From assembly GCA_900545515.1 (NCBI GenBank), contig UQZA01000003.1, positions 1-64,000 on the forward strand: 64,000 nt of DNA, written 5' to 3'. The translations under genes and the position numbers were made by a program. The notes under the pieces are model-generated. The model did no database searches. It had not been told where the DNA came from and worked only from the letters and a program-made list of their open reading frames with translations. Source of the stretch: an uncultured Eubacteriales bacterium. GTDB taxonomy: Bacteria > Bacillota > Clostridia > Oscillospirales > Oscillospiraceae. Shown piece after piece: positions 8,065 to 16,510 of the stretch (positions are counted from its first letter, which is position 1; every line of letters starts with the position of its first letter).

Positions 8065-8093
8065 TTGACATTCTCCCCTTTTAAGCTTATAAT
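8065..8093 (+). promoter_or_regulatory. Promoter of the cobalamin-uptake operon
   Basis: TTGACA (8065-8070), a 17-base spacer and TATAAT (8088-8093), both consensus. Transcription would begin near 8100, about 95 bases before the cobalamin aptamer. Between 7778 and 8064 I see only AT-rich spacer. Confidence 0.88.
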
Positions 8094-8196
8094 CAAAATC
8101 AAGATATTTAACGTAAGGGAGCGGCGCGGTGAGCGCAAAGCATAGCCTTTTTTCTTTGAAAAGGGAATATCTTTTGACGTGAAAAGTAAATATGCT

Positions 8197-8400
8197 GCAT
8201 CGTGTCACCCATTAAGACTGCCAAAGACGGCAGGTGCGGTGATTAGGAAATCCGGTTAGAGTCCGGAGCTTTGCCTGTTGCTGTAAATGCAGGAGCTTGT
8301 ATTCATGGAGCAATCCGGTCACTGGGGAAACCTGGGAAGGCGGAATCCAAGCGCAGAAGCCCTTTGCTTCCCAATGCATGAGCCAGAATACCGACGATGC
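8197..8400 (+). promoter_or_regulatory. Cobalamin riboswitch (AdoCbl-type aptamer)
   Basis: P1 is formed by gcatcg (8197) and cgatgc (8395). Inside are the hallmarks of the cobalamin aptamer: ggaaatccggttagagtccgg (the GGAA-N-CGGT-N-A-N-TCCGG core) near 8246-8266, then gcctgttgctgtaaatgcagg standing where the B12 box GCCACTGTxA motif is expected, and catgagccagaatacc at the 3' side. It is followed by a terminator at 8457, so it most likely turns the operon off when cobalamin is plentiful. The B12 box is a divergent version, which lowers certainty about ligand class but not about the family. Confidence 0.85.
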
Positions 8401-8456
8401 TCGAGCTTGAAGGGCGCCCCCAGGGGCGAGGGACAAGAGTGAGGCGAGAAAGGACG

Positions 8457-8494
8457 GTCGCATTGGCATGAGGATACCAGTGTGATCTTTTTTA
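8457..8494 (+). terminator. Riboswitch expression-platform terminator
   Basis: A 10-bp stem with three G-U pairs, gtcgcattgg against ccagtgtgat, closed by a 10-base loop and followed by cttttttattt. It sits 56 bases behind the aptamer and 250 bases before the first gene, the place expected of a ligand-controlled terminator. Confidence 0.75.
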
Positions 8495-8745
8495 TTTGCC
8501 AAAAACTGGAAACGATGCAGCGCATTTGGAACCCTGAGATTGCCAACAGCCCGGGCTGTGACAATAAATTCTCCTGCATACAGGCTCGCTGCCTCTCTGA
8601 CGAGAGGGGCGCGCGGCGCTGTATCCCATTTGGACATGCGGACCTGCCCGCAGTTTCCCAGGTGGCAGGTTGCTGCGGTACCTTTCGGCCCGCAGTGCAA
8701 AACCTTACGAAAAATACATATTCATATTAAAGGAGAGTTCTCATT
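8495..8745 (+). other. Structured leader between riboswitch terminator and first gene
   Basis: About 250 bases without an ORF supported by a ribosome site. The stretch can fold: atacag (about 8579) pairs with ctgtat around an inner cctct/agagg stem, and gcggacctgcc (8639) faces ggcaggttgctgc. The only clear signal at the end is aaaggagag before the ATG at 8746. A second aptamer is not recognisable by eye. Confidence 0.45.
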
Positions 8746-9396
8746 ATGAAGAACATCAAAAAGTTCCTGTCCCTGCTGTTGGTGTTGGCCATGGTCTTTG
8801 CCATGAGCAGCTCCGTATTTGCAACCGAAGCCACTTCGTCTGGCACAGTCACGGTTTCCGTTACCTATAACAAGTTCACCAAGGGCGGTATCGATGCTAA
8901 CGGTAACGCTGTCGCACAGGCTTACAAGGGCGGCACACCTACCATGGCGGACGCCAATGCGAACTACTATATCCTGAACTATGAAATGAGCATCGATGAC
9001 ATCAAGGAACTGGTTGTGGATGGATTGATTCGCGACTCGGTATACAATGCTCCGGCTGGCCTTCAGGTCAATGTGCTGGATGCCATCATTGCGGCATTTT
9101 ACAATCATGACGTCTATGTGATCGAAGGCGGTTGGGATGCCAACCCGGTGGAGGGACCTGCAGGCGGTTACATCCACTATGTGGAAGGCCAGAACATTAC
9201 ATACAACCCCACCCGCCAGGAAGTTGTAAACGGGATTACCTATGATGTATTCAGCGGCACTGGCTGGAACATTGCCTGCACTCAGAATGGTGAGCTCACT
9301 GCCCTGTCTCTGTATGGCACGTCTTACGAGCTGGTGGATGGCATGGAGATTGTCTTCGACATCAGCGAGTATGAAATCTATTATCCTGCTGCCTAA
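8746..9396 (+). CDS. Secreted DUF4430-type (transcobalamin-like) protein
   Basis: 216 residues with a clear signal peptide, MKNIKKFLSLLLVLAMVFAM then SSSVFA with cleavage near 27. The mature protein is one beta-rich domain. The segments NAPAGLQVNVLDAIIAAFYN, EGGWDANPVEGPAGGYIHYV and YDVFSGTGWNIACTQNGELT follow the DUF4430 pattern (V-x-D-A-L-x-x-A start, GxGW, then a bound-ligand turn and a final strand DGMEIVFDISEYEIYY). DUF4430 is the fold of the C-terminal domain of intrinsic factor and transcobalamin. With no anchor it should be released or stay in the wall space. It is the first gene behind the cobalamin riboswitch, so a corrinoid-binding role is a good inference; binding itself is not shown by sequence. 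Confidence 0.82.
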   Translation: MKNIKKFLSLLLVLAMVFAMSSSVFATEATSSGTVTVSVTYNKFTKGGIDANGNAVAQAYKGGTPTMADANANYYILNYEMSIDDIKELVVDGLIRDSVYNAPAGLQVNVLDAIIAAFYNHDVYVIEGGWDANPVEGPAGGYIHYVEGQNITYNPTRQEVVNGITYDVFSGTGWNIACTQNGELTALSLYGTSYELVDGMEIVFDISEYEIYYPAA

Positions 9397-9432
9397 GTGA
9401 ATTGATTCGGTAGGCTGGTTGCAAACATGGGG

Positions 9433-9489
9433 CGTCAAGGCCTGACCCTGCTGGAGGGACGGGAGTACCTGGCAGGGGACGGCCTTGAC
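9433..9489 (+). repeat. Intercistronic hairpin, copy 1
   Basis: gtcaaggcc pairs with ggccttgac and ccctgc with gcaggg across the gap between the first two genes of the cobalamin operon. There is no T-tract, so it is more likely an mRNA processing or stability element, or a partial terminator favouring the first gene. A related hairpin is at 14898. Confidence 0.6.
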
Positions 9490-9535
9490 CGTCCCGCTTT
9501 GCGGCAGTCCATGGACTGGAAAGGAGAATGCAAAC

Positions 9536-12500
9536 ATGAAACCCAAGATTTGGCGGAGGGACTGGAGTAGGCGGGCGGTGTCACTGCTGCTGGCGCTGGC
9601 GCTGCTGGCCAGTCTGCTGCCAGGGACGGTGACAGCTGCAAGCGGGGAGGACATCACCGCCGCAAAAGAAGCCAACCTGGCCTACTATGAGCGGAAGTCA
9701 GAATATTCGCCCCTCACGGCGCTGGCGGTATATGCTCTGACGAGAGACTCTGGGCAGACGGCGGGAATTCTGCTGCAAGCGGATTTTGTGGGGGACGGCA
9801 CGGCCTACAGCAGCGGGAGTAGTGTCAAGCTGGGCTCGGGGGAAGCCATGGCTGCCATTGATGTGATGGCGCGGGGGGAGGACCCCCGGCAGTACCATAA
9901 GCGGGACTACGGGTTCCCTGCAGAGACCGCTTCTGATTTGATTGAAGAGATTTTATCCAATTTGGGGGAGGATGGAAACTTCACCCCCACCACGGCGTCC
10001 AAGCCGATCCCTGTTGGGGCCAGCATCACCAACACCTATTCTCTGCTGGCTTTGGAAATGTACTATGCCGGCGGCAACTGGCAGCTTGCAGGGGGGAATG
10101 AACGGCAGACGCGGACTGGCGCCATTGAGACCTACCTGGAAAGCTTTGGCGATGCCAAATACGAAAACGCAAAAGGCGTTGTGTGGGAGATCCCCAATGG
10201 ACGCATGATCGGTCAAACTGGATTGGATATGCTCATGGCGTCAGTATTTTATACACAAACCGATGCTGCGTTGCTCCTGGCCCGTTGGCTGGAGGATGAG
10301 ACGCCGGTTACCGTGGGCGGAACTTCCTATCAACTGAAGGACATTGCGAGGAAGGAGCTCACGGGCCTCCTGTACACTTTTGAGGTGCTTTATCGGGAGA
10401 AGGAAGGCTCCTACCAGGGATCAATTCCCCAAATGACAGCGGCTATCAAAGGGGACAAAATATTGCCCCAATATATTTCTGCCCTGATTGCAGCCGGAGA
10501 AAAGGAGAAGGTGGATGAGCTCGGCCTGATGGACCGGCTACTGCTTAACTTTATAACTCAAGAACATATTGATAATGAAAATAATAATAAGTTTACACAC
10601 GATGATTTGGGATCATATTTTACATGGCCTAATCGGAATTTACCGATTTCAACGGCAAGGATTGACGGCGCAACTGTATGGCGCGGCTCTGTGGCACTGG
10701 GGGATTATCTCTACAATGATGCCGTGATGGCGACCTTTGTATATGCGCCGGAGTTGTCGGAGGCAGACACAATATCCCGTGACTTGGATACCCTATCCAT
10801 TCCGACTACGGCGACAGAAAATTTGTTTCTGCCCACCTCTGGACGGTTTGGCAGCAGCATTCAATGGATCTCCAGCAACCCGGCAGTCATCGATCCGGTC
10901 ACTGGCGTGGTAAATAGACCTGCCGAAGGAGAGCCTGCCGTGGTTGTGACTCTGACGGCGAAGGTGACCTTTGGCTCCGCGGAAGCATCCAGAAGCTTTG
11001 CAGTGGAGGTTATTCCCCATGGCGGGCGGACAGACAAGGCTGCGGTTCATGATGACCGGAACGCCATTGTCATTCCCCTATTTGTCACGGAGAACATCGA
11101 CCTGCCTGTCAGCGGAGCAAACGGGAGTGCCATTTCCTGGAGTAGCTCGAATCCCGCCGCCATTTCTGATACCGGCAAAGTGACGGTGTCGTATTCGGAG
11201 CAGAAGGTGACGCTGACGGCTACTGTAACCAAGGGCGAGGAAGCCGCCACCCGGGCCTTTGCGGTTACCGTTGGCAGAACCGTCAGTGAGGATGACCTGG
11301 TGACCAAAGCGGTCTATCAGCTGCGGGAATATTACCAGACCAACCGCAACCTTACGAGTTCGTACTGGGATGTTTGGATGGCGAAATCGGTACTCCGGGA
11401 GGATTTCGACCAGTATGGCTTCTCTGTGTACAATCTCAAGAACCATAAAGCAGGACGGGAATGGGCCGGTACGGATATCGGCGCAGCCATTTTGCAGATT
11501 GTTGCACAGGGTGACAACCCCTATGATTACCAGGGGGTGAATTATGTCCAGCGGCTGCATAGCTATATCAACCAAACAGAGGATTCCTACTATTGGGGCG
11601 CATGGACAGAGCCCATTTTCCTGTTTATGGGCCTGGAGGCCTCCGGCTCCACGACGCCGGAGCTTTTGGAGTCAGTGACAGAACGTTGCCGCGGTATGAT
11701 GGCCTCCCTCAGCCAGGGGGCAGATTACGGCGGCTGGGCTATGGTTCCGGTTGCAAATTACATTTACACCCATCCGGATGACAAAAATGTCGAAACGTAC
11801 AAGGGCTATTTTGACGTTTTCAGGGAAATTTGCTTGGAAGCGTTGGTCCATGACAGCACCGATGACCAGTATGGGCTGATTGGCGGGCATCCCTATGATG
11901 GGTATTCTGCATCCGTGGGAACCAACAGCGTTTTGATTGGCTCGGTTGCCGCAATGAGAAGCGGCATTTCTGGCTGGGACTTCCGGAACGGGGAAGAGTG
12001 GATTCAGGAGGACGGTACCAGCATCATTGGATTGCTGTACAAAAAGTATTTTGAAAATGCCGACGGGGAGTTTAAGACACAACCGGGGATTGCTTTCGCA
12101 GATTTGTACCATGGCAGCAATGTTTGGGTCAGCGAGAACCCCACAACGGATCAGCTGTCTGCATACATCAGGGAAGCGGAAAGCATATTGGCTGAAAGTG
12201 ACACCTATACAGAGGCCTCCATTGCTGCACTTCGGGCGGCAATGGAAAGCGCAAAGGCTGTAGAGAATGCAGAGTATGGGTTTGGCCGGGCTTATTTTGA
12301 GCTCAAGGCGGCGCTTAAAGATCTGAAGCCGGTAGGCAGCATTTCTGTCACAATTTTGGGGACTGCTAACCAGGGAACGCTTTTCAGTACGGCACCTGTT
12401 GATGCAAGTGGCAGTACATATCTCGAGATTTTGCAGAAAGCATCGCTGGAATATGGATTTAGCTTGACACCCACTAGTAAGGAGATTGTGGAGGTCTGTG

Positions 12501-14854
12501 GCGTTTATGCCGGTGAAGGAACTGGATGGTATCTGTATGATGGACAGAAACGTATTACAGATATGAATGGCAAGCCGGAGGATGGAGTTGCACTGACGTT
12601 GAAGTATTGCAGTGACATTTCCAAGTTGGAAGATGACGCAACGTTAGAGCAACACCTCACTATGGATGCAACTGAGGCGCTGGACTTGGGTGATGTCTCT
12701 GCTGTGATAGCAGACCTTGAGCTGCCCAACAGCGGCGCATTTGGTACTTCTATCGTCTGGCTGTCGGATAAGCCCTTGGTCATTTCCAATGATGGAAAGG
12801 TGACAAGAGGTGCGTCGGATATCCATGTTACACTGACTGCAATTGTAACAGGCGCTGGTAGTGAAACGAGTATTCGCAAAGAGATAGCTGTTACAGTGAA
12901 GGGAACCCAGGACGATTCCGAGGTAACGGAGCAGTACGCCTATATTAGCGTGGTGGATCCAAAGGGAGAGACTTACCTGGAAAAGACTCGCTATGAAATT
13001 GAAGAAGGAGAAACGGCATATACCCTGCTGAAAAAGACCGGCCTTGCTCTCGATGTGGATGAACATTCGGAGTATGGTGTGTATGTCAAAGCAATAGAGG
13101 GCTGGGGAGAATTCAGCGATGGAAGTATGAGCGGGTGGATGTACCGCATCACCCATGATGGTACGACCAATTTCCCGGGACAGTCTGCCGCATTGGAGCT
13201 AGTCAGCAATGACGATTATGTGGAATGGCTGTATACCAGAGACCTGGGCGAGGATATCGGCGGAGGCCCAAATGCCGAGGAAAACCATAAGGCTGCCAAA
13301 GCTGTGGAAGCCTTGATCGATGCCATCGGCACCCCCGTCACCCTGGACAGCGAGGCGGCCATTGTGGCGGCCCGGGAGGCTTATGACAAGCTGACGGAGG
13401 CCCAGAAGCTGCTGGTCCGGAACTACGACGCCCTGACTGCGGCGGAGACGGCTCTGGCAGAGCTGAAGAAGACGGACGAGGACCAGGCAGCAGCCGACCG
13501 GGTAAAGGCCCTGATCGACGCCATTGGCACGGTTACCTTGGACAGCGAAAAGGCCATCGGGGAGGCCCGGGCGGCTTACGATGCTCTGACGGATCTCCAG
13601 AAGAAGCTGGTGAGCAATTACCAGAAGCTGGTGGATGCCGAGAGCGCCCTGGCCTATTTGAAGATGCCCCATGCAGACGCGGCTGCCGCCTACAAGACCA
13701 CGGGAGATTACCTGACTGCCTTGGGCAAGGAGCATACCCCCACCGTTGGCTCCATCGGCGGCGAGTGGATGGTGCTGGGCCTGGCCAGAAGCGGCAGAGA
13801 GGTTCCCGCAGGCTACTACGACAACGTGGTCTCTTATGTGAACAAAAAAATCGACCGGCAGGGCCGCCTCCACAGCAGCAAGTCTACGGATAACTCCCGG
13901 CTGATCCTGGCCCTCACGGCCATGGGCAAGGATGTGACCAACGTGGGCGGCCACAATCTGCTCCAAGGCCTGACGGACATGAAGTTTGTGAAGAAGCAGG
14001 GAATCAACGGCCCCATCTGGGCTCTGATCGCCCTGGATTCCCACGACTACGAGATCCCCGCCGCAACCTCCGGCGCAGACCCTGTGACCAGGCAGAAGCT
14101 CATTGACGCCATTCTGGCCGGGCAGCTGCCTGACGGCGGCTGGACCATCAGCGGCCAGATTGCAGACGCGGACATGACAGGCATGGCCATTCAGGCTCTG
14201 GCCCCGTACTATAAGACCCAGGAGAAGGTCCGGACCGGGGTGGATCGGGCCCTCCAGGTTCTGTCCAAGCTGCAGCAGAACGACGGTGGCTTCTATACCC
14301 TGGACCCCAGCGGGAATCCCTACTCCAACAGTGAGTCCTGCGCCCAGGTGGTGGTAGCTCTGACAGCCCTGGGTCTGGATCCACACACCGACTCCCGCTT
14401 CATCCAGAACGGCCACAGTGTGCTGGACGCCCTGTGCAGCTATGTGGTAGAGGGCGGCGGCTTCCGGCACCTGACCAGCGGCGAACGCAACGGCATGGCC
14501 ACCGAGCAAGGCTATTATGCTCTGACCGCCTATTTCCGGCTGAAGGACGGGAAGACCAGCCTCTATGATATGAGCGACGTCACCATTCAAAAGGGGAACC
14601 AGGAGGATCCGACGAAACCTACGGACCCTGCAAAGCCCACCGATCCCTCGAAACCCACGGATCCGGCGGCGCCTACAGACCCGGCGGCTCCTACGGACCC
14701 GAAGAAGCCCAGCAATTCCGGAAAGAAACCCAGTAACCCGGCCACCGGGGATGACAGTCCCATTGCCCTGTACACGGTGACCCTGATCCTGGGCCTGCTG
14801 GCTGCGGCAGCTCTGCTGGCTCCTCAGGTAAAAAAGAAGCGGACGCAGAAATAA
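9536..14854 (+). CDS. Giant sortase-anchored protein with alpha/alpha-toroid, Ig-like and DUF4430 domains
   Basis: 1772 residues; ATG at 9536 behind AAAGGAG. Order seen: signal peptide (1-35, ends GTVTAAS); helical toroid-like region (40-405); two Ig-like repeats (about 410-495 and 505-580, each with the core WxSSNPxxI); second helical region (580-865); helical linker; DUF4430 no. 1 (about 931-1031, EGTGWYLYDGQ); third Ig-like repeat (1035-1123, WLSDKPLVIS); DUF4430 no. 2 (1131-1243, SGWMYRI); two 65-residue helical repeats (ALIDAIG); a prenyltransferase/squalene-cyclase-like toroid (1378-1681, LPDGGWTIS, QNDGGFY); PTDP-type repeats; NPATGD at 1734; membrane helix; KKKRTQK tail. Intrinsic factor combines the same toroid and DUF4430 folds. 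I infer a wall-anchored corrinoid binder. Base composition changes along the gene, suggesting assembly by domain shuffling. Confidence 0.85.
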   Translation: MKPKIWRRDWSRRAVSLLLALALLASLLPGTVTAASGEDITAAKEANLAYYERKSEYSPLTALAVYALTRDSGQTAGILLQADFVGDGTAYSSGSSVKLGSGEAMAAIDVMARGEDPRQYHKRDYGFPAETASDLIEEILSNLGEDGNFTPTTASKPIPVGASITNTYSLLALEMYYAGGNWQLAGGNERQTRTGAIETYLESFGDAKYENAKGVVWEIPNGRMIGQTGLDMLMASVFYTQTDAALLLARWLEDETPVTVGGTSYQLKDIARKELTGLLYTFEVLYREKEGSYQGSIPQMTAAIKGDKILPQYISALIAAGEKEKVDELGLMDRLLLNFITQEHIDNENNNKFTHDDLGSYFTWPNRNLPISTARIDGATVWRGSVALGDYLYNDAVMATFVYAPELSEADTISRDLDTLSIPTTATENLFLPTSGRFGSSIQWISSNPAVIDPVTGVVNRPAEGEPAVVVTLTAKVTFGSAEASRSFAVEVIPHGGRTDKAAVHDDRNAIVIPLFVTENIDLPVSGANGSAISWSSSNPAAISDTGKVTVSYSEQKVTLTATVTKGEEAATRAFAVTVGRTVSEDDLVTKAVYQLREYYQTNRNLTSSYWDVWMAKSVLREDFDQYGFSVYNLKNHKAGREWAGTDIGAAILQIVAQGDNPYDYQGVNYVQRLHSYINQTEDSYYWGAWTEPIFLFMGLEASGSTTPELLESVTERCRGMMASLSQGADYGGWAMVPVANYIYTHPDDKNVETYKGYFDVFREICLEALVHDSTDDQYGLIGGHPYDGYSASVGTNSVLIGSVAAMRSGISGWDFRNGEEWIQEDGTSIIGLLYKKYFENADGEFKTQPGIAFADLYHGSNVWVSENPTTDQLSAYIREAESILAESDTYTEASIAALRAAMESAKAVENAEYGFGRAYFELKAALKDLKPVGSISVTILGTANQGTLFSTAPVDASGSTYLEILQKASLEYGFSLTPTSKEIVEVCGVYAGEGTGWYLYDGQKRITDMNGKPEDGVALTLKYCSDISKLEDDATLEQHLTMDATEALDLGDVSAVIADLELPNSGAFGTSIVWLSDKPLVISNDGKVTRGASDIHVTLTAIVTGAGSETSIRKEIAVTVKGTQDDSEVTEQYAYISVVDPKGETYLEKTRYEIEEGETAYTLLKKTGLALDVDEHSEYGVYVKAIEGWGEFSDGSMSGWMYRITHDGTTNFPGQSAALELVSNDDYVEWLYTRDLGEDIGGGPNAEENHKAAKAVEALIDAIGTPVTLDSEAAIVAAREAYDKLTEAQKLLVRNYDALTAAETALAELKKTDEDQAAADRVKALIDAIGTVTLDSEKAIGEARAAYDALTDLQKKLVSNYQKLVDAESALAYLKMPHADAAAAYKTTGDYLTALGKEHTPTVGSIGGEWMVLGLARSGREVPAGYYDNVVSYVNKKIDRQGRLHSSKSTDNSRLILALTAMGKDVTNVGGHNLLQGLTDMKFVKKQGINGPIWALIALDSHDYEIPAATSGADPVTRQKLIDAILAGQLPDGGWTISGQIADADMTGMAIQALAPYYKTQEKVRTGVDRALQVLSKLQQNDGGFYTLDPSGNPYSNSESCAQVVVALTALGLDPHTDSRFIQNGHSVLDALCSYVVEGGGFRHLTSGERNGMATEQGYYALTAYFRLKDGKTSLYDMSDVTIQKGNQEDPTKPTDPAKPTDPSKPTDPAAPTDPAAPTDPKKPSNSGKKPSNPATGDDSPIALYTVTLILGLLAAAALLAPQVKKKRTQK

Positions 14855-14897
14855 ACAAAATTTCCATGTAAGGTAGGCAAAACCCTGGCAAAAGAGG

Positions 14898-14942
14898 GCG
14901 TCAAGACCCGCCCCTCCCCTTGCGGGAGGGCGGTGCCTTGAC
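14898..14942 (+). repeat. Intercistronic hairpin, copy 2
   Basis: gcgtcaag opposite ccttgac with an inner gcccctccc/gggagggc stem closed by cttgc. Its outer arms match the hairpin at 9433. The remaining spacer to the next gene (14943-15140) shows nothing else I can name. Confidence 0.6.
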
Positions 14943-15140
14943 CGCTCTCCTTTGCCGTTCTATGCGTATAGACCGGATGAGCGACAGATACCCAAATATG
15001 GGCTTCCCTTGCTCCCGCGCCAGTACATAGCTTTCGGCTCTCCTAGCCCTTAGCGGTACGCACATGCCCCCAGGGGGAGCCAGGGGGCTGCCAGTGATTT
15101 GCCGGTTCTCATTTGTGCTATGACAGGAGGATACTGCCCG

Positions 15141-16505
15141 ATGAAAAAACGGAAGGTTGCAAATTTAATCATGGTGATCCTGATCCTGGTGATTGCGGCG
15201 GCCGGGGTCCTGACGGCCGGCTTCATTCGTGGCTGGTTTGACCATGACGCCCAGGCGGCTACCCTGAGGGAGATCCGGGGAGTTGTCACCATGCAGCGGG
15301 GGGGTGTCGCGTATCCGGTGGATTCGGATACGGTGCTCCGTAAGGGGGATACCATTGTCACATCTTCCCGCGGTACCGCTTCCATTCAGATTGGGGAGAG
15401 CTTGATTTCCCTCAATGAGAAGACGGAGCTGAAGGTCCAGGAGTCTGCGTCTGCGGCCTGCGCTCTGGGAATGAGCGCAGGAGAGGCGTTCTGCTTGGCA
15501 ACATCTGCAAACCCTATCACCTTGACCCTGGGGGAGGATCAGCCGCTGCATCTTCAGGACACCGCCGCCTTTGCCAGCGTCCGCAGCGGAGCCCGGAGCC
15601 TGAGCGTCTACGCCGGCCAGGTTTCCTGGGGCGAGCAGACGGCAGCGGCCGGGCAAATGCTGAGCTGGGCAGGGGATACCCTTTCCATAGAGGCGGCGTC
15701 CCTTCAGGCTCTGAACGAGTTCGCCATCTCCTGTATGCGCCGGGCCAATGAAGTGGTGGAGCTTTGCTACAGCAAGGAAGATCTGGACCGGCTGGAGGCG
15801 GATCGCGCCGCCGCCATGCAGGAGCAGCTGCAGCAGCAGTTGAAGGTCACAGAGCCGGAAACCCGGCCCACGGAACCCACGGCCCTAACAGCCCCCACGG
15901 CCCCCACAGAGCCTACCATGACAGAGGGGGAAACCCAGCCCATAGGTACCGATGCCCCCGATCTGAGTCCGGCGGCCTCAAATCCCCAGCCGACGCAGCC
16001 TCCGGCGACGCAGCCTCCGGAAACGAAGTCACCGGAGACGGAGCCCCCCGCCACTGAGACGGAAGCCACGGAACCGCCTCCCCCGGAGACGGAGCCGCCC
16101 CTCTCCTGTTCCATTGCGATTTACTGCAACACAATTTTGGACAATTGGGATAACCTAGATGGGGATAAGGCGGGCTATGTCCCCTCCGATGGGGTTCTCC
16201 TCTATCCGGTTACGGTGGAATTCGAGGATGGGGAAACGGTATTTGACGTTTTGTGCCGGGCCTGTTCTTCTGCTGGCATTCAGCTGGAGTACAGTTGGAC
16301 GCCAATGTACAACAGCTACTATGTAGAGGGAATCGGCAACCTCTATGAGTTTGACTGCGGCAGCGAGTCCGGCTGGATGTACAAGGTCAACGGATGGTTT
16401 CCCAACTACGGCTGCTCCAGCTACACCCTGAGCGATGGGGATGTGATCGTCTGGTGCTACACCTGCAACGGCCTGGGGGCTGATGTAGGCGGCGGAATGG
16501 GTTAA
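15141..16505 (+). CDS. Membrane-anchored FecR-like/DUF4430 protein
   Basis: 454 residues from the ATG at 15141, with AGGAGG ten bases upstream. An N-terminal basic stretch and helix (NLIMVILILVIAAAGVLTAG) form an uncleaved anchor. Residues about 42-105 look like a FecR domain (IRGVVTMQRGG, VLRKGDTIVTSSRGTASIQI, SLNEKTEL). A helical segment and a long Thr/Pro/Glu-rich linker (about 230-320, TEPT, PPATQPPET repeats) follow. The last 130 residues are a DUF4430 domain (VTVEFEDGETVFDVLCRACS, SGWMYKVNGWFPNYGCSSYT, DGDVIVWCYTC). The design, a binding domain on a flexible stalk tethered to the membrane, would suit passing ligand from the wall-anchored protein to the ECF transporter encoded next. That handover is inference. 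Confidence 0.8.
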   Translation: MKKRKVANLIMVILILVIAAAGVLTAGFIRGWFDHDAQAATLREIRGVVTMQRGGVAYPVDSDTVLRKGDTIVTSSRGTASIQIGESLISLNEKTELKVQESASAACALGMSAGEAFCLATSANPITLTLGEDQPLHLQDTAAFASVRSGARSLSVYAGQVSWGEQTAAAGQMLSWAGDTLSIEAASLQALNEFAISCMRRANEVVELCYSKEDLDRLEADRAAAMQEQLQQQLKVTEPETRPTEPTALTAPTAPTEPTMTEGETQPIGTDAPDLSPAASNPQPTQPPATQPPETKSPETEPPATETEATEPPPPETEPPLSCSIAIYCNTILDNWDNLDGDKAGYVPSDGVLLYPVTVEFEDGETVFDVLCRACSSAGIQLEYSWTPMYNSYYVEGIGNLYEFDCGSESGWMYKVNGWFPNYGCSSYTLSDGDVIVWCYTCNGLGADVGGGMG

Positions 16506-16510
16506 CGGTT

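Noticed and set aside
13199..14590. Open frame of 463 codons on the minus strand
   Set aside because: Antisense to the C-terminal toroid of the anchored giant protein; composition is that of a shadow frame.
15767..16114. Gly/Ser/Val-rich minus-strand frame resembling a repeat protein
   Set aside because: It is the complement of the Thr/Pro linker of the FecR-DUF4430 protein, which explains the repeats.
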